Shown here: one piece after another, positions 45,906-54,771 of the stretch
How the letters are laid out: each line of letters opens with the position of its first letter
Position numbering within the stretch: position 1 is the first letter of the stretch
Assembly: GCF_900110865.1 (NCBI RefSeq)
Contig: NZ_FOFD01000003.1
Span: 801,607-865,606 of the forward strand
Origin: Natrinema salaciae
Lineage (GTDB): Archaea > Halobacteriota > Halobacteria > Halobacteriales > Natrialbaceae
Direction of reading: 5' to 3'
DNA: 64,000 bases
The notes under the pieces: generated by a model
The model's database searches: none
What the model was told of the DNA's origin: nothing
Seen by the model: only the letters and a program-made list of their open reading frames with translations
Position numbers and translations under genes: made by a program

Positions 45906-47210
45906 ATGACTTCTGAAGAAAAAACGGTTTTTTTCGCATTTCCCCTGCGGGTCGTCTGTGCCGTCATGATCGCAAATCTCCTCCCGCTGATCGGGTTAGC
46001 AGGGTTCCAGTGGGGATTGACCGAGTTGTTGGTTGTCTACTGGGCTGAAGCCGTGATCGGCACCGTCGTCGGCATGATACAAACGTTCCCTACCAGACTT
46101 GTCGACGTCCCGTTGCCACACCCCCGTTCCGAGCCGTTGCTCAAGGTTCGGCATGGAGCACTGAGTGTTGGTCCTCTCACTGGTTACGTTCGAAACGCAT
46201 CGGTTATCGGAGCTCAGTCGATGTTTCTATTCGTCTTTTTCAGTTCGGCGCTTGCGCTGTTCGTTCCGGCGTCGCCACTGTACTACTCATCACACGAGAC
46301 GATCGAGACCGTCGTGATCGTTGCTGGAGTCCTCGCCGGGACACATCTGTTGACCGCGAAGGTGTACTTTGACGAGCAACGATACGAGCGAGCCCCCGCG
46401 AAGCAGGCGTTTCAATCGTGGTTCAGGACTGGCGCGGGCGTTACCGGCCTCGTTGTTTTATTGTGGCTTCGAGACGGGAGTGGTGCTGGTTCTGTGCTAG
46501 CAGCTTGGCCTGTGGGCCTATCGTACATACTCATCGTTGGGAAGATCGCGATGACGTTGTTCTTCCGGTGTCGTGACCGGGACCGATTCGAGTTGCCCGA
46601 ATACGACGTGAGCCCGTTCGAAGACCAGAGCGGCGGCGGTGACCCCTTTCGGACTGCTGGAGTTACGGCCGTTACACTACCTCGTGTGGAGCGACCGGCC
46701 ACGCAGCCACGAGCGACGGCCCGTCCTAGTATCTGGCGGATTCTCGGACTCAGCCCGATCCTCGGGCTATTCATGTCACGTACTGGGGACGCAATCGTGT
46801 TTCTTCTCTTCGCTATTTTCACCATTGTAGCGGACGTCCCACTAGTTCTGACACTCATTGTGCTTACTATTGCACTGGTGTTCGCTGTGGTGCCTGTACT
46901 CGTATTCACACTCCCAAGACATGCGACCCTAACGTACGAGTTCTATGGCGATCAACTGGTCTGTTACGATCATTGGCTAGAGGAACCGGTCTGGCAGCTC
47001 GCGTCCGAAGATATAAGAGCGGTGTCCCACGAGCGCGGGATCGATGCCTGGATTGGGGGATACGGAACAGTGGTCATCGAGACGGACGACGGTCCACCCG
47101 CCCGGCTGTCGTATCTCCGGGACTACGACAAGGTCACCGACCGTCTCGAGCGGGTTATTGAGACGGAATCAGGGCAGTATTCGGGGGAGAACTGGCCAGA
47201 TTCGCATTGA
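45906..47210 (+). CDS. DUF6498-containing membrane protein
   Basis: A 434-aa membrane protein. The start is followed by hydrophobic segments (about 8-30, 33-52, 95-115, 128-145, 168-185, 190-210, then 275-300 and 305-325). LTELLVVYWAEAVIGTVVGMIQ near residue 40 matches the DUF6498 signature. The last ~95 residues (YEFYGDQLVCYDHWLEEPVWQLASEDIRAVS) resemble a PH-like membrane-proximal domain. Codon use is less GC-biased than in the core genes, and the sequence has more A/T, suggesting horizontal origin. No partners. Function unknown. Confidence 0.75.
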   Translation: MTSEEKTVFFAFPLRVVCAVMIANLLPLIGLAGFQWGLTELLVVYWAEAVIGTVVGMIQTFPTRLVDVPLPHPRSEPLLKVRHGALSVGPLTGYVRNASVIGAQSMFLFVFFSSALALFVPASPLYYSSHETIETVVIVAGVLAGTHLLTAKVYFDEQRYERAPAKQAFQSWFRTGAGVTGLVVLLWLRDGSGAGSVLAAWPVGLSYILIVGKIAMTLFFRCRDRDRFELPEYDVSPFEDQSGGGDPFRTAGVTAVTLPRVERPATQPRATARPSIWRILGLSPILGLFMSRTGDAIVFLLFAIFTIVADVPLVLTLIVLTIALVFAVVPVLVFTLPRHATLTYEFYGDQLVCYDHWLEEPVWQLASEDIRAVSHERGIDAWIGGYGTVVIETDDGPPARLSYLRDYDKVTDRLERVIETESGQYSGENWPDSH

Positions 47211-47430
47211 ACGGCCGCTAGAGTGATGACAATAGGCCATAGGTCTCAAGGCTGATCTGGCTGAGTAGCACGTCTTTTGAACTACTGAGTTCGCACGTAC
47301 ACTGTCTGATTCGTACGGTTTTGACACTGACGAGGCGGCTAGCTCTGATTTTGTCACTTCTATCCTATTTGTAAACGCAATCTGTACCAGCAATTACTCG
47401 GAAAAATGATAACTCTGGGTCAGGAGTACT
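47211..47430. other. Gap before an Orc1 fragment
   Basis: No gene is seen; AT-rich, no structure recognised. Confidence 0.35.
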
Positions 47431-47586
47431 GATGCTCGAGCCCTCAGACCATCCTCCATTCCGAGTGACCGCCACCATCGAGATGCGAAGATCGAGCAGT
47501 TGGTCGACGCATTTCGGCCGATCACGGGCGGCGACGTCGGTGAGAACGTGCTGATCTTTGGGCCGTTGACAACACTTCGTAGCTGA
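47431..47586 (+). pseudogene. Orc1/Cdc6 N-terminal fragment
   Basis: A frame encodes SDRHHRDAKIEQLVDAFRPI followed by TGGDVGENVLIFGPLTT, then a stop. This is the start of haloarchaeal Orc1/Cdc6 initiators (hRDxxIExLxxAFRP...GENVLIxGPxGTGKT), but the Walker A glycine-lysine part is destroyed and the protein ends. No start codon is clear. It indicates a former replicon or plasmid segment. The rest of the gap to the next gene has nothing recognised except the promoter. Confidence 0.7.
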
Positions 47587-47745
47587 TTCAGCTTCTGCTG
47601 AATAGAGAGCGCGTATACAGCGCGAAAGGGACGAGCAGTTAATCGGTCTATTCAGGATTCTTCACGATACGGCCACACGAATCTGCACAGAATCTAGACC
47701 GAATTTGAACCGAAATTGGTGCGAATCTGTACGGTTCTTGAAAAA

Positions 47746-47756
47746 TCTATATTTTC
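47746..47756 (+). promoter_or_regulatory. TATA-like element for the lipoprotein-molybdoenzyme operon
   Basis: TCTATATTTTC lies about 30 nt before the ATG of the lipoprotein gene, so transcription would begin at or near the start codon. Confidence 0.5.
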
Positions 47757-47780
47757 GCCCTTCTCGTGCGACCAACTGCT

Positions 47781-48794
47781 ATGTCGGACAACGATACGAC
47801 ACGACGCCGAGTTCTGAAGATCGCAGGCGGCACGACAGTGGTTGCACTCGCCGGCTGTCTCGGCAGCGAGGACGGCAGCGACGGCTCGTCCGGAAACGAC
47901 TCGATGAATAATGAATCCATGACCGACGATTCGATGGAGGAATCTCGTACGATGGACCCGGAGGAGGCACCTCGCGCGGAGATCGACCGGTTCAGCGAGG
48001 AGGCAGGGACGCTGATGGTGCGTAACGAGATGAACGACCTGCCGGACCCCGACGACCCCATCGACTTCGATCGGGGGCCGTTCATCACGCAGGGACTCGG
48101 TCCCGGCGGCGAGGCCGTCGAGTACTACAATTTCGACGTGCAGCCGGTCGAGCCCGCGCCCATCTACGCGTTCTTCCGGGAGAACGGCGATCCGGTCGAG
48201 AACCAGCGCAACGTCATCGACGTGATTCCCGGTGACGAGGGGTACAACGATTTCTGGCACGTCCACGAGGTCACGGTCCCCGACGACTACGAGGCCAACA
48301 CGGTGACAAGCGGCGCCGATCTGATGGAACACGACGTCGAGATCACGCCCACTGACAGCATCAAGAATTGTCCAGTCGTCCCCGACGGCTCCACAGCCAC
48401 CAAACGCGCAGGCGACGAGGATGAGGGACTGATCGAGGGCTGGTACGACGGGAAGGTCGTCAGTTACTTTCTCTTCGAGGAGGCACCGCTCGAGGCGACC
48501 GACGGCAACGAGGTGCCGGTTTCGCCCATCTACGTCTCCTTCAACACGAACCCCGACGAGGATGGCGGTGGCCCGCAGTCGGGGTTCATGACCGAGGCGA
48601 TGAGCGACCAAACGCACAACGTAGTCGCCTCGCTGCCGGGCGACGGGAGCTACTCGCCGCTATGGACGGTCAACGTTTACGACAACGCCGATTTCGAGGG
48701 CGTTTCGGACCTCGATACGGCCACCTCGGCGACCATCCTCGACACCGACACCGCCACCGTCAACTGTCCCGTCGTCTCCGTGGGGATGGAGTGA
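47781..48794 (+). CDS. Tat lipoprotein, first gene of a molybdoenzyme operon
   Basis: A 337-aa secreted protein. MSDNDTTRRRVLKIAGGTTV with a lipobox ALAGC gives Tat export and lipid anchoring, followed by a Ser/Asp/Asn-rich linker. The mature part has two similar halves: DVQPVEPAPIYAFFRENGDPV...IPGDEGYNDFWHVHEVTVPDDYEAN and the later VSPIYVSFNTNPDEDGG...LPGDGSYSPLWTVNVYDNADFEGV. It looks like a two-domain binding protein. The molybdoenzyme gene starts 27 nt after it. Function unknown; electron transfer or substrate binding for the enzyme is inference. Confidence 0.7.
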   Translation: MSDNDTTRRRVLKIAGGTTVVALAGCLGSEDGSDGSSGNDSMNNESMTDDSMEESRTMDPEEAPRAEIDRFSEEAGTLMVRNEMNDLPDPDDPIDFDRGPFITQGLGPGGEAVEYYNFDVQPVEPAPIYAFFRENGDPVENQRNVIDVIPGDEGYNDFWHVHEVTVPDDYEANTVTSGADLMEHDVEITPTDSIKNCPVVPDGSTATKRAGDEDEGLIEGWYDGKVVSYFLFEEAPLEATDGNEVPVSPIYVSFNTNPDEDGGGPQSGFMTEAMSDQTHNVVASLPGDGSYSPLWTVNVYDNADFEGVSDLDTATSATILDTDTATVNCPVVSVGME

Positions 48795-48821
48795 ACCGAT
48801 GAGCGAGAGGCGGACATAACG

Positions 48822-50321
48822 ATGGTGGACTATCCATCCCGCAACGCTGTCGCGTTCGCGACGCTCGCGGGCATGACCGGCGTCGCCGGATCCTACATGG
48901 CGGCGGGATACTCCCGGGAGTTCCTCGTCGCGCCCATCGACGACCTTGTCGTCAGGACCACGCCGGGACCAATCGTCGCCTGGACGATAGAGAACGTCGG
49001 CGAACAGGGACATCTGCTGCACATTGCGCTTTCGTTCGGTATCGCAACTGGATTGCTCGCGGGCGCTGCGATCATCGGGCTTCACGTTGCTCGAGGATGC
49101 GAGCGGCCCGTGATCGGTGTTGGCCTGTCCGGCGTCCTGGCGTGGAGTCTGACTGCCATGATTACAGCAGAGCCACTACTCGCAGTCGGTGCTGCTGGGC
49201 CCGTAACCGTATTTACCGCCGTTGGCGCCACGCCGCTCGCCGCTCCCGAACGTGACCCGTCGCGGCGGCGTGCACTCGTCTCGAGCGTGAGCGCTTTGGC
49301 CTTCGTCGGCACAGCTATCGGCTTCCGCCGATTGACGACTGACGACGACACCGTCGGCGGCGAGCCACTCGACGAAATCACCGATAGCGGAAACGGGACG
49401 ACGGACGACGTGGAAGCCACGCTGATGCGAGAGGCCGAAGCGAAGTCCCTCGACATCCGTGGCGACGTTCCGGGACTCGTGAGCACGTTCGAGGAGTTCT
49501 ACAACGTCGATATAGCGGAGTTCGACCCGACCCTCTCGCCCGACGACTGGTCGCTGACGATCACCGGGGAAGTCGGTGACGGCGTAACCGTTACGTTCGA
49601 TGAACTGACGGATATGCCGACCGAGCGGCGGTTCGTGACGCTACGGTGTGTCGGCGAGGGGCTGAACGGGCAGAAGCTGGACAACGCCGTCTGGACCGGG
49701 ACGCCGATCAAACCACTCCTCGAGGAGGCCGACCCCGAGGGCGAGTGTGCGTGTGCGATGCTTCGTGCGGAAGACGGGTACTTCGTCCAGTTCCCGATCG
49801 AGGCCCTCGAAGACGGCTTACTCGCGTGGGGGATGAACGGCCGATCGCTCCCCCAGTCTCACGGCCATCCGGTGCGCGTGCTGATTCCGGGACACTGGGG
49901 CGAGACGAACGTCAAGTGGCTCACCGAGATCGAACTCCTCGACGAGGAGATGGACGGCTACTGGGAACAGCGTGGTTGGCACGGCACCGGGCCGGTCAAC
50001 ACCGTCGCCAAACTCTGGAGCGACACCGTCCGTGACAGCGAGAACGTCGAGGTAGCCGGCCACGCCTACGCCGGGACGCGTGGCATCGAGCGCGTGGAAG
50101 TCTCGGTTGACGGGGGCGGCACCTGGCGGGACGCGGAACTCTCGGAGCCGCTCCCCGGGATCGACGTGTGGCGACAGTGGCGCTACGAGTTCGAACCCGA
50201 CGGCAGCCACGAGGTCGTGGTCCGGGCGATCGACGGCGAGGGGACCCTCCAGCCCGAAGAGCGGACGGACGCGTTCCCGAGTGGGGCGACCGGCTGGGTC
50301 ACGAAAACGGTACACGGATGA
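48822..50321 (+). CDS. Membrane-anchored sulfite-oxidase-family molybdoenzyme
   Basis: A 499-aa protein. Four or so hydrophobic segments in the first ~175 residues (about 10-30, 68-90, 97-118, 120-140 and 152-168) form a membrane anchor. The second part, from about residue 235, is the oxidoreductase molybdopterin-binding domain: LTITGEVGDGVTVTFDELTD and FVTLRCVGEGLNG, where Cys276 is the expected Mo ligand, then HGHPVRVLIPGHWGETNVKWLTEIEL. The C-terminal part resembles the Mo-co dimerisation domain. It would oxidise or reduce an unknown substrate outside the cell. Its cofactor needs MoaB-type proteins, one of which is in this window. Confidence 0.82.
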   Translation: MVDYPSRNAVAFATLAGMTGVAGSYMAAGYSREFLVAPIDDLVVRTTPGPIVAWTIENVGEQGHLLHIALSFGIATGLLAGAAIIGLHVARGCERPVIGVGLSGVLAWSLTAMITAEPLLAVGAAGPVTVFTAVGATPLAAPERDPSRRRALVSSVSALAFVGTAIGFRRLTTDDDTVGGEPLDEITDSGNGTTDDVEATLMREAEAKSLDIRGDVPGLVSTFEEFYNVDIAEFDPTLSPDDWSLTITGEVGDGVTVTFDELTDMPTERRFVTLRCVGEGLNGQKLDNAVWTGTPIKPLLEEADPEGECACAMLRAEDGYFVQFPIEALEDGLLAWGMNGRSLPQSHGHPVRVLIPGHWGETNVKWLTEIELLDEEMDGYWEQRGWHGTGPVNTVAKLWSDTVRDSENVEVAGHAYAGTRGIERVEVSVDGGGTWRDAELSEPLPGIDVWRQWRYEFEPDGSHEVVVRAIDGEGTLQPEERTDAFPSGATGWVTKTVHG

Positions 50322-50361
50322 ACGCCGGACTCATAATCCCCCGATACGATGGCACGCACGG

Positions 50362-50634
50362 ATGGAGAAGGCACTTTGGTATCTCTTGGTTGGCACCCGT
50401 GGCGGCGAGAACCGTGCGCGCATCATCGCCGCCCTCGATGACCGTCCCCGGAACGCCAACCAGCTCGCGGAGTGCCTCGACGTCGATTACAATACCGTGA
50501 GACACCACCTCGACATGTTACAGGAACACGACGTTATCGAATCCGGTGGCAACGAGTACGGGAAGTTGTACTTCCTGACCGATCGGTTCGAGCGACACCG
50601 CGAGGAGTTCGAAACCGTTCTGGAGGCGATGTGA
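50362..50634 (+). CDS. Winged helix-turn-helix regulator
   Basis: A 90-aa protein MEKALWYLLVGTRGGENRAR then IIAALDDRPRNANQLAECLDVDYNTVRHHLDMLQEHDVIES, an ArsR/wHTH pattern with recognition helix NTVRHHL. It would control its neighbours; the cognate signal is unknown. It starts 40 nt after the molybdoenzyme and is directly followed, with no gap, by a small membrane protein, a pairing frequent in haloarchaea. Confidence 0.8.
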   Translation: MEKALWYLLVGTRGGENRARIIAALDDRPRNANQLAECLDVDYNTVRHHLDMLQEHDVIESGGNEYGKLYFLTDRFERHREEFETVLEAM

Positions 50635-50937
50635 ATGGCGGGGGCGATGGGACCCTGGATGCTGGTGGCGACCCTTCTCTCGGCAGTGAACGTACTCCTC
50701 CTCGTGGTGTTGACGGTCATCTGGGTCCGCAACTATCGAACGTTCGGATCCGAGATGACCGCAGGGTTGGCCATGTTCGGTGTTACTCTCCTTCTCGAGA
50801 ATGTCGTTGCAATTTACTTCTTTTTCAGCACCGGGATGCTCTACGCTAATTCCCCAGGCGTCCAGCAGTCCGTAGCCACCCTTCGCGTGCTCCAGACCGT
50901 CGCTCTGGCTTTCCTCACCTACGTTACCGCGAAGTGA
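50635..50937 (+). CDS. Small membrane protein paired with HTH regulator (DUF7521-like)
   Basis: A 100-aa protein with three hydrophobic segments (about 6-28, 40-65 and 82-98). It starts directly after the stop of the regulator, so translation is coupled. Similar pairs of wHTH and ~90-aa membrane proteins are common in haloarchaea; I recall the name DUF7521 but have not checked. It may sense a membrane or redox state and pass it to the regulator. Confidence 0.65.
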   Translation: MAGAMGPWMLVATLLSAVNVLLLVVLTVIWVRNYRTFGSEMTAGLAMFGVTLLLENVVAIYFFFSTGMLYANSPGVQQSVATLRVLQTVALAFLTYVTAK

Positions 50938-51290
50938 CACGACTGTGATCACACTCTCGAGAACGCAGGCTCAATTTGAAACCCCTCCTGCATACAGCCG
51001 CCGTATGCGGAACACTGATCTCGGCCGTAGTTTGGGAGCCCGATCACGTCCTGTTGCAGACAAGGCGCGAATGCAGCATGACCCACCCCGGCAACAGACC
51101 AATCGGTTCGCTCGGTACTTGAAAGCAGAGAGTAGAGTACGGATTGAGAGTTCGTCATCAAACCCGTACCGTGATTACATCGATATATTATGAATCAAAC
51201 CGGATGGTATTTTATGTGGAATGTGAGCGTGTAGTTGTCTGAGCCGGCTCCAACAGTAACTGCTGTGGGCCACTCGGAGAGGCATGAGCC
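50938..51290. other. Gap without a gene
   Basis: No credible gene. A small hairpin GCATAC...GTATGC at 50990-51008 lies just after the operon and may act as a terminator. The rest shows no protein-like frame. Confidence 0.35.
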
Positions 51291-52442
51291 ATGCGCAACG
51301 AGCCACACCACACGACGCCAGAACCGGACTCCAAACCGCTGCAGGCAACGCGCCGAACTGCACTTCGCGGGGCGGGTCTCGCCGGCATACTCGCGATGGG
51401 GGGCGGCAGCGCCACTGCCAGCCAACACTCCCCGGAGGCGAATGTCCACCGGGCTCAAAACGAGACGGAAGATGACGAGCCAGTCCCGGTAACGTGGGAG
51501 AACTACCCCCGCGCAGAGTCCGACACGTACCTCGCGCGATACGCCGAACTGGGCGGGTTCGGAGCGTTCTATCACCTCCGAGAGTTGGTTCCCATCGACG
51601 AACAGGACGTCATCCAGATGAATCGTGATACGCTCTACTCGGCTGGCGTCTTCGATCTGACCGAGCCGGTCACCGTCTCCCAACCGGACACCGGTGACCG
51701 CTACCAGTTGCTGATCGTCATCAATCAAGATAACTACTTGCGGGGATCGTCCACGACCGCCGGCGAATATACGCTGACACAGGACGAGATCGGGACACGA
51801 TACTGTCTGGTCCTGGTCCGCACGTTATTCGATCCAAACGATCCGGACGACATCGAGACTGTTCACGCCGTCCAAGACAAGATCACGGCGAGTCAACGAT
51901 CGCCCGGCGCGTTCGAGATACCCACCTGGGATCAGGAATCGCTCGAGCAGACCCGGGAGGCACTCATCACCGTCGGAGAGACGATGGACAACTCCCGGGG
52001 CGTGTGGGGCGAAGCCGACGAGGTCGATCCCGTCAAGCACCTCCTCGGCACCGCGATCGCCTGGGGCGGAAGTCCGGAGACGGACGAGTTCGTTCTCTGG
52101 CGAACGCCCGAACAGAACGACGGCGACACGGTATATACGCTCACCGTCGAGGATGTCCCCGTCGACGGATACTGGTCGGTCACCGTCTACAACAGCGACT
52201 GGTATCTCGAGGAAAACGAGTACGACGCGTACGCGATCAACAACGTGACCGCAGAGCGAGACGATGACGGCAGTGTCACGATTCACTTCGGTGGTGATCC
52301 CGACCAGCCGAACTACCTCTACACGCCAGAGGGGTGGAACTATACGATCCGACTGTACGGTCCGCGCGAGGAGATTCTCGACGGGAGCTATCACTTCCCC
52401 GAGGCCGAGCCGGTACCGGTAAATCGCTCCAACAATCGCTAG
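51291..52442 (+). CDS. Secreted DUF1254/DUF1214 domain protein
   Basis: A 383-aa protein with a Tat signal (TRRTALRGAGLAGILAMGG) after a 20-residue leader, and without lipobox. The N-terminal half (YPRAESDTYLARYAELGGFGAFYHLRELV, DEQDVIQMNRDTLYSAGVFDLTEPV) is DUF1254, and the C-terminal half (YTLTVEDVPVDGYWSVTVYNSDWYL, EGWNYTIRLYGPREEILDG) is DUF1214; the two occur together in many secreted bacterial and archaeal proteins of unknown function. The order and length are typical. Single gene. Confidence 0.85.
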   Translation: MRNEPHHTTPEPDSKPLQATRRTALRGAGLAGILAMGGGSATASQHSPEANVHRAQNETEDDEPVPVTWENYPRAESDTYLARYAELGGFGAFYHLRELVPIDEQDVIQMNRDTLYSAGVFDLTEPVTVSQPDTGDRYQLLIVINQDNYLRGSSTTAGEYTLTQDEIGTRYCLVLVRTLFDPNDPDDIETVHAVQDKITASQRSPGAFEIPTWDQESLEQTREALITVGETMDNSRGVWGEADEVDPVKHLLGTAIAWGGSPETDEFVLWRTPEQNDGDTVYTLTVEDVPVDGYWSVTVYNSDWYLEENEYDAYAINNVTAERDDDGSVTIHFGGDPDQPNYLYTPEGWNYTIRLYGPREEILDGSYHFPEAEPVPVNRSNNR

Positions 52443-52629
52443 CAGTCGTTGGCAACCGCTTCGCGTTCGGTTTCGGCGGCGGCATCTGCAAACTCGGCAT
52501 CTTCGAGGCAGTCGTCGGCGCCCGTGGCGGCCTTCCACCCATCCCGCCGGCGGGTATCGCTTGCTGGTTGTGGAAGTCGATCATGCTGCCGTTCCACAGG
52601 ATTTAGTGGGACCATTGTGACCCCTCAGT
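52443..52629. other. Short gap before the HEAT-repeat pair
   Basis: No gene is seen. It would hold the promoter of the two-gene unit that follows, but no clear TATA element is visible. Confidence 0.35.
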
Positions 52630-52998
52630 ATGGCGGAACACCAGTACTGGCTCGTCGCGGAACTAACAGCGGGTGGAGACCCAGCCGTGGTACTCGAGAC
52701 AGGACTCAACCACGAATGGGCGCGGGACGGTCAACAGATCGAGGATTCAGTGGTCCTATTCGGTGAGTATCACTCCGCGCCGGTATCGGAACTCCGTGCG
52801 GTGAGCGACCACATCGACCGCCTTGTCTGGGTCGCGTCGCGGGAAGGGGGCGGCGGTGCCACCGTCAGCGAATACTACGAACGCTTCGACAAGTCGACGG
52901 ACCCGACCGACGAACTCCGCTCGACCCCCGGTCGCTGGTGGTACGGCGAGCACTTCGACTACTACCGGATGCGCTACGGGATTCATGCCGCCGTCTGA
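52630..52998 (+). CDS. Unknown small protein overlapping a HEAT-repeat gene
   Basis: A 122-aa soluble protein, start MAEHQYWLVAELTAGGDPAV. Two beta-like stretches (YWLVAELTAGG and DSVVLFGEYHSAP) frame a central helix, and the C-terminus is rich in Tyr/Trp (RWWYGEHFDYYRMRYG). The last 14 nt overlap the next gene's start, so the two are translationally coupled. No known domain. It may be the specific partner of the HEAT protein. Confidence 0.6.
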   Translation: MAEHQYWLVAELTAGGDPAVVLETGLNHEWARDGQQIEDSVVLFGEYHSAPVSELRAVSDHIDRLVWVASREGGGGATVSEYYERFDKSTDPTDELRSTPGRWWYGEHFDYYRMRYGIHAAV

Positions 52999-54643
52999 AT
53001 CTGACGACCTCGTGGATCTGGCTCGCCGACTCGACCAAGCCGATCCAGGCGAACGGGCCGCACTCGCGCCGCAAGTCCTAGAGCTGTTGCTTGATGACTT
53101 CGACTGGTGGGACAACCTCACACCGTCCGTCGTCGCGCAGTTCCTGTCCATGCTCGACGGGACCGACCCCGCTACCAGGAGCGTCGGTGTGTTCGTTGCC
53201 GGTCATGTCGCCGTCTATGGCGACGAGTACGTCGACGACCAGTCCGAAGTTGCGGCGTCCGTCTTCGACGCGCTCGGTGACGAGTCGCCGGTCGTCCGCC
53301 AGACGGCAGCAAACCCTCGCCGACTCGGCGACATCGTGAAAGAGGCCCTCGAAAACGACGAGTACCGGCCAATTCCGCGGGAACGCATCGCAGCAACGCT
53401 GTTCGAGCTGTTGCACGACCCCGACCCGGCGGTACGACGACGTGTCGGGAAGGTTGCTTTCTCACACGGAGCGGAGCTGATCGGCATCCATTCCGATCCC
53501 GCGGCCGCGGTCGAAACGCTTGTCGACACGTTCGGTGACCCGCTGAACGCATACTGTACGTATACGCGACCAGTCGCCTCGCCCCGTCACGCCGCTCTTG
53601 TGACGCTCGACGAAGGATTCGAGGAGTACGACGGCTCGCTATTGGCTGCCCACGCCGAGACAGTCGCCGAACGCCTCCACGACGATCGCCGCGGGGTGCG
53701 TTCGTGGGCGGCCCGCCTGCTGGATACGCTCGCGTCAGCAGGCGTCGTCGCTGTTGGGGACATCGCGGACGACGTCGTCACTGCTGCCCAGCGTAACGAT
53801 TCCAGGGCGCTTGGCTGGCGATTCCCGCGACTCGCGCTTCGGGTGGCGCTGACCAGACGAGACGCGGTCGGCCCCGTGTACGAACACCTTCGGACGAGAT
53901 TCACGGCCGCGAACACGAGGACCGACCGATGGCGGCGCAACGATCCGGATCTGATCGCAATCTCGCGGCTCGTCCGTGCTGCCGACCGGTCGTTTGACCC
54001 GCCCGCCGAAACGCTCGCCGCCATGGTCGCCCGGGACACGGCGGCAACTGACAAGACCGACCCGCTCGCTCTCCTCGCACCGGACCACCCGGAGTTCGTC
54101 GCCGACCAGCTCCGCCATGGCTATCGGCTACTCGTCGAGGGCGAACTCGACCACGGCTCGCGGTTTTACCGCGACCTCGTGGTCGACGTCGCCGACCGGA
54201 ATCCAGCTGCCATCGAGACCGTCCCAGAAATCCTCGCAGAGAACCTGCCCAGAAGCGAGGTCCGGAAGACGTTGGCCGCACTCGTTGACGCCCATCCCGA
54301 CCTCGCGGCCCACGTCGTTCCCGACGCTTTCGCCCGCGCCGAATGGGAGCCACCCCTTCGCTACCAACACTCGCAATTAATCGAAGAAACAGCCGAACAC
54401 TGGGAGACGGTCCCGGACGGCTTGGCTGAGACGCTGGTCGAGACTGTCGGGACTGACCGGTCGGAGAAGCGGCGCCGCTTCGCCATCCGGGCGCTCGTTG
54501 CATTCCACGAGGTGGGACTGCCCGTCCTCCCCGAGCGGTTCAGCCCGTTCATCGACCTCTACGACCAGGGCGCGTTCGATGACGACGGCGACCCGGTCGA
54601 CCCGCTCGAGACGGACGCCGCCGAGGGTGCCGGGCTTCGCTGA
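52985..54643 (+). CDS. HEAT-repeat protein
   Basis: A 552-aa protein, nearly all helical. About ten ~35-residue repeats can be seen, such as EVAASVFDALGDESPVVRQTAA, IAATLFELLHDPDPAVRRRVG, VAERLHDDRRGVRSWAARLLDTLA and VPEILAENLPRSEVRKTLAALVDAHPDLA; each has the DPxxxVR turn of HEAT/PBS-lyase-like repeats. Such proteins are scaffolds for partners or nucleic acids. It overlaps the upstream gene. No catalytic domain. The start MPPSESDD is fixed by the overlap; the frame upstream is a chance extension. Confidence 0.75.
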   Translation: MPPSESDDLVDLARRLDQADPGERAALAPQVLELLLDDFDWWDNLTPSVVAQFLSMLDGTDPATRSVGVFVAGHVAVYGDEYVDDQSEVAASVFDALGDESPVVRQTAANPRRLGDIVKEALENDEYRPIPRERIAATLFELLHDPDPAVRRRVGKVAFSHGAELIGIHSDPAAAVETLVDTFGDPLNAYCTYTRPVASPRHAALVTLDEGFEEYDGSLLAAHAETVAERLHDDRRGVRSWAARLLDTLASAGVVAVGDIADDVVTAAQRNDSRALGWRFPRLALRVALTRRDAVGPVYEHLRTRFTAANTRTDRWRRNDPDLIAISRLVRAADRSFDPPAETLAAMVARDTAATDKTDPLALLAPDHPEFVADQLRHGYRLLVEGELDHGSRFYRDLVVDVADRNPAAIETVPEILAENLPRSEVRKTLAALVDAHPDLAAHVVPDAFARAEWEPPLRYQHSQLIEETAEHWETVPDGLAETLVETVGTDRSEKRRRFAIRALVAFHEVGLPVLPERFSPFIDLYDQGAFDDDGDPVDPLETDAAEGAGLR

Positions 54644-54771
54644 GAGTGGCCTTGCAAGAGTTGATTCGGGCGCGGATTCGTAGAGATTGTCGTAGACTAT
54701 TCGAGACGGCGTCAGCCGCCTCGAAATCGCCGCGGTCGTGTCTTCGTATCACGATAAAGACACCCTCCCCG

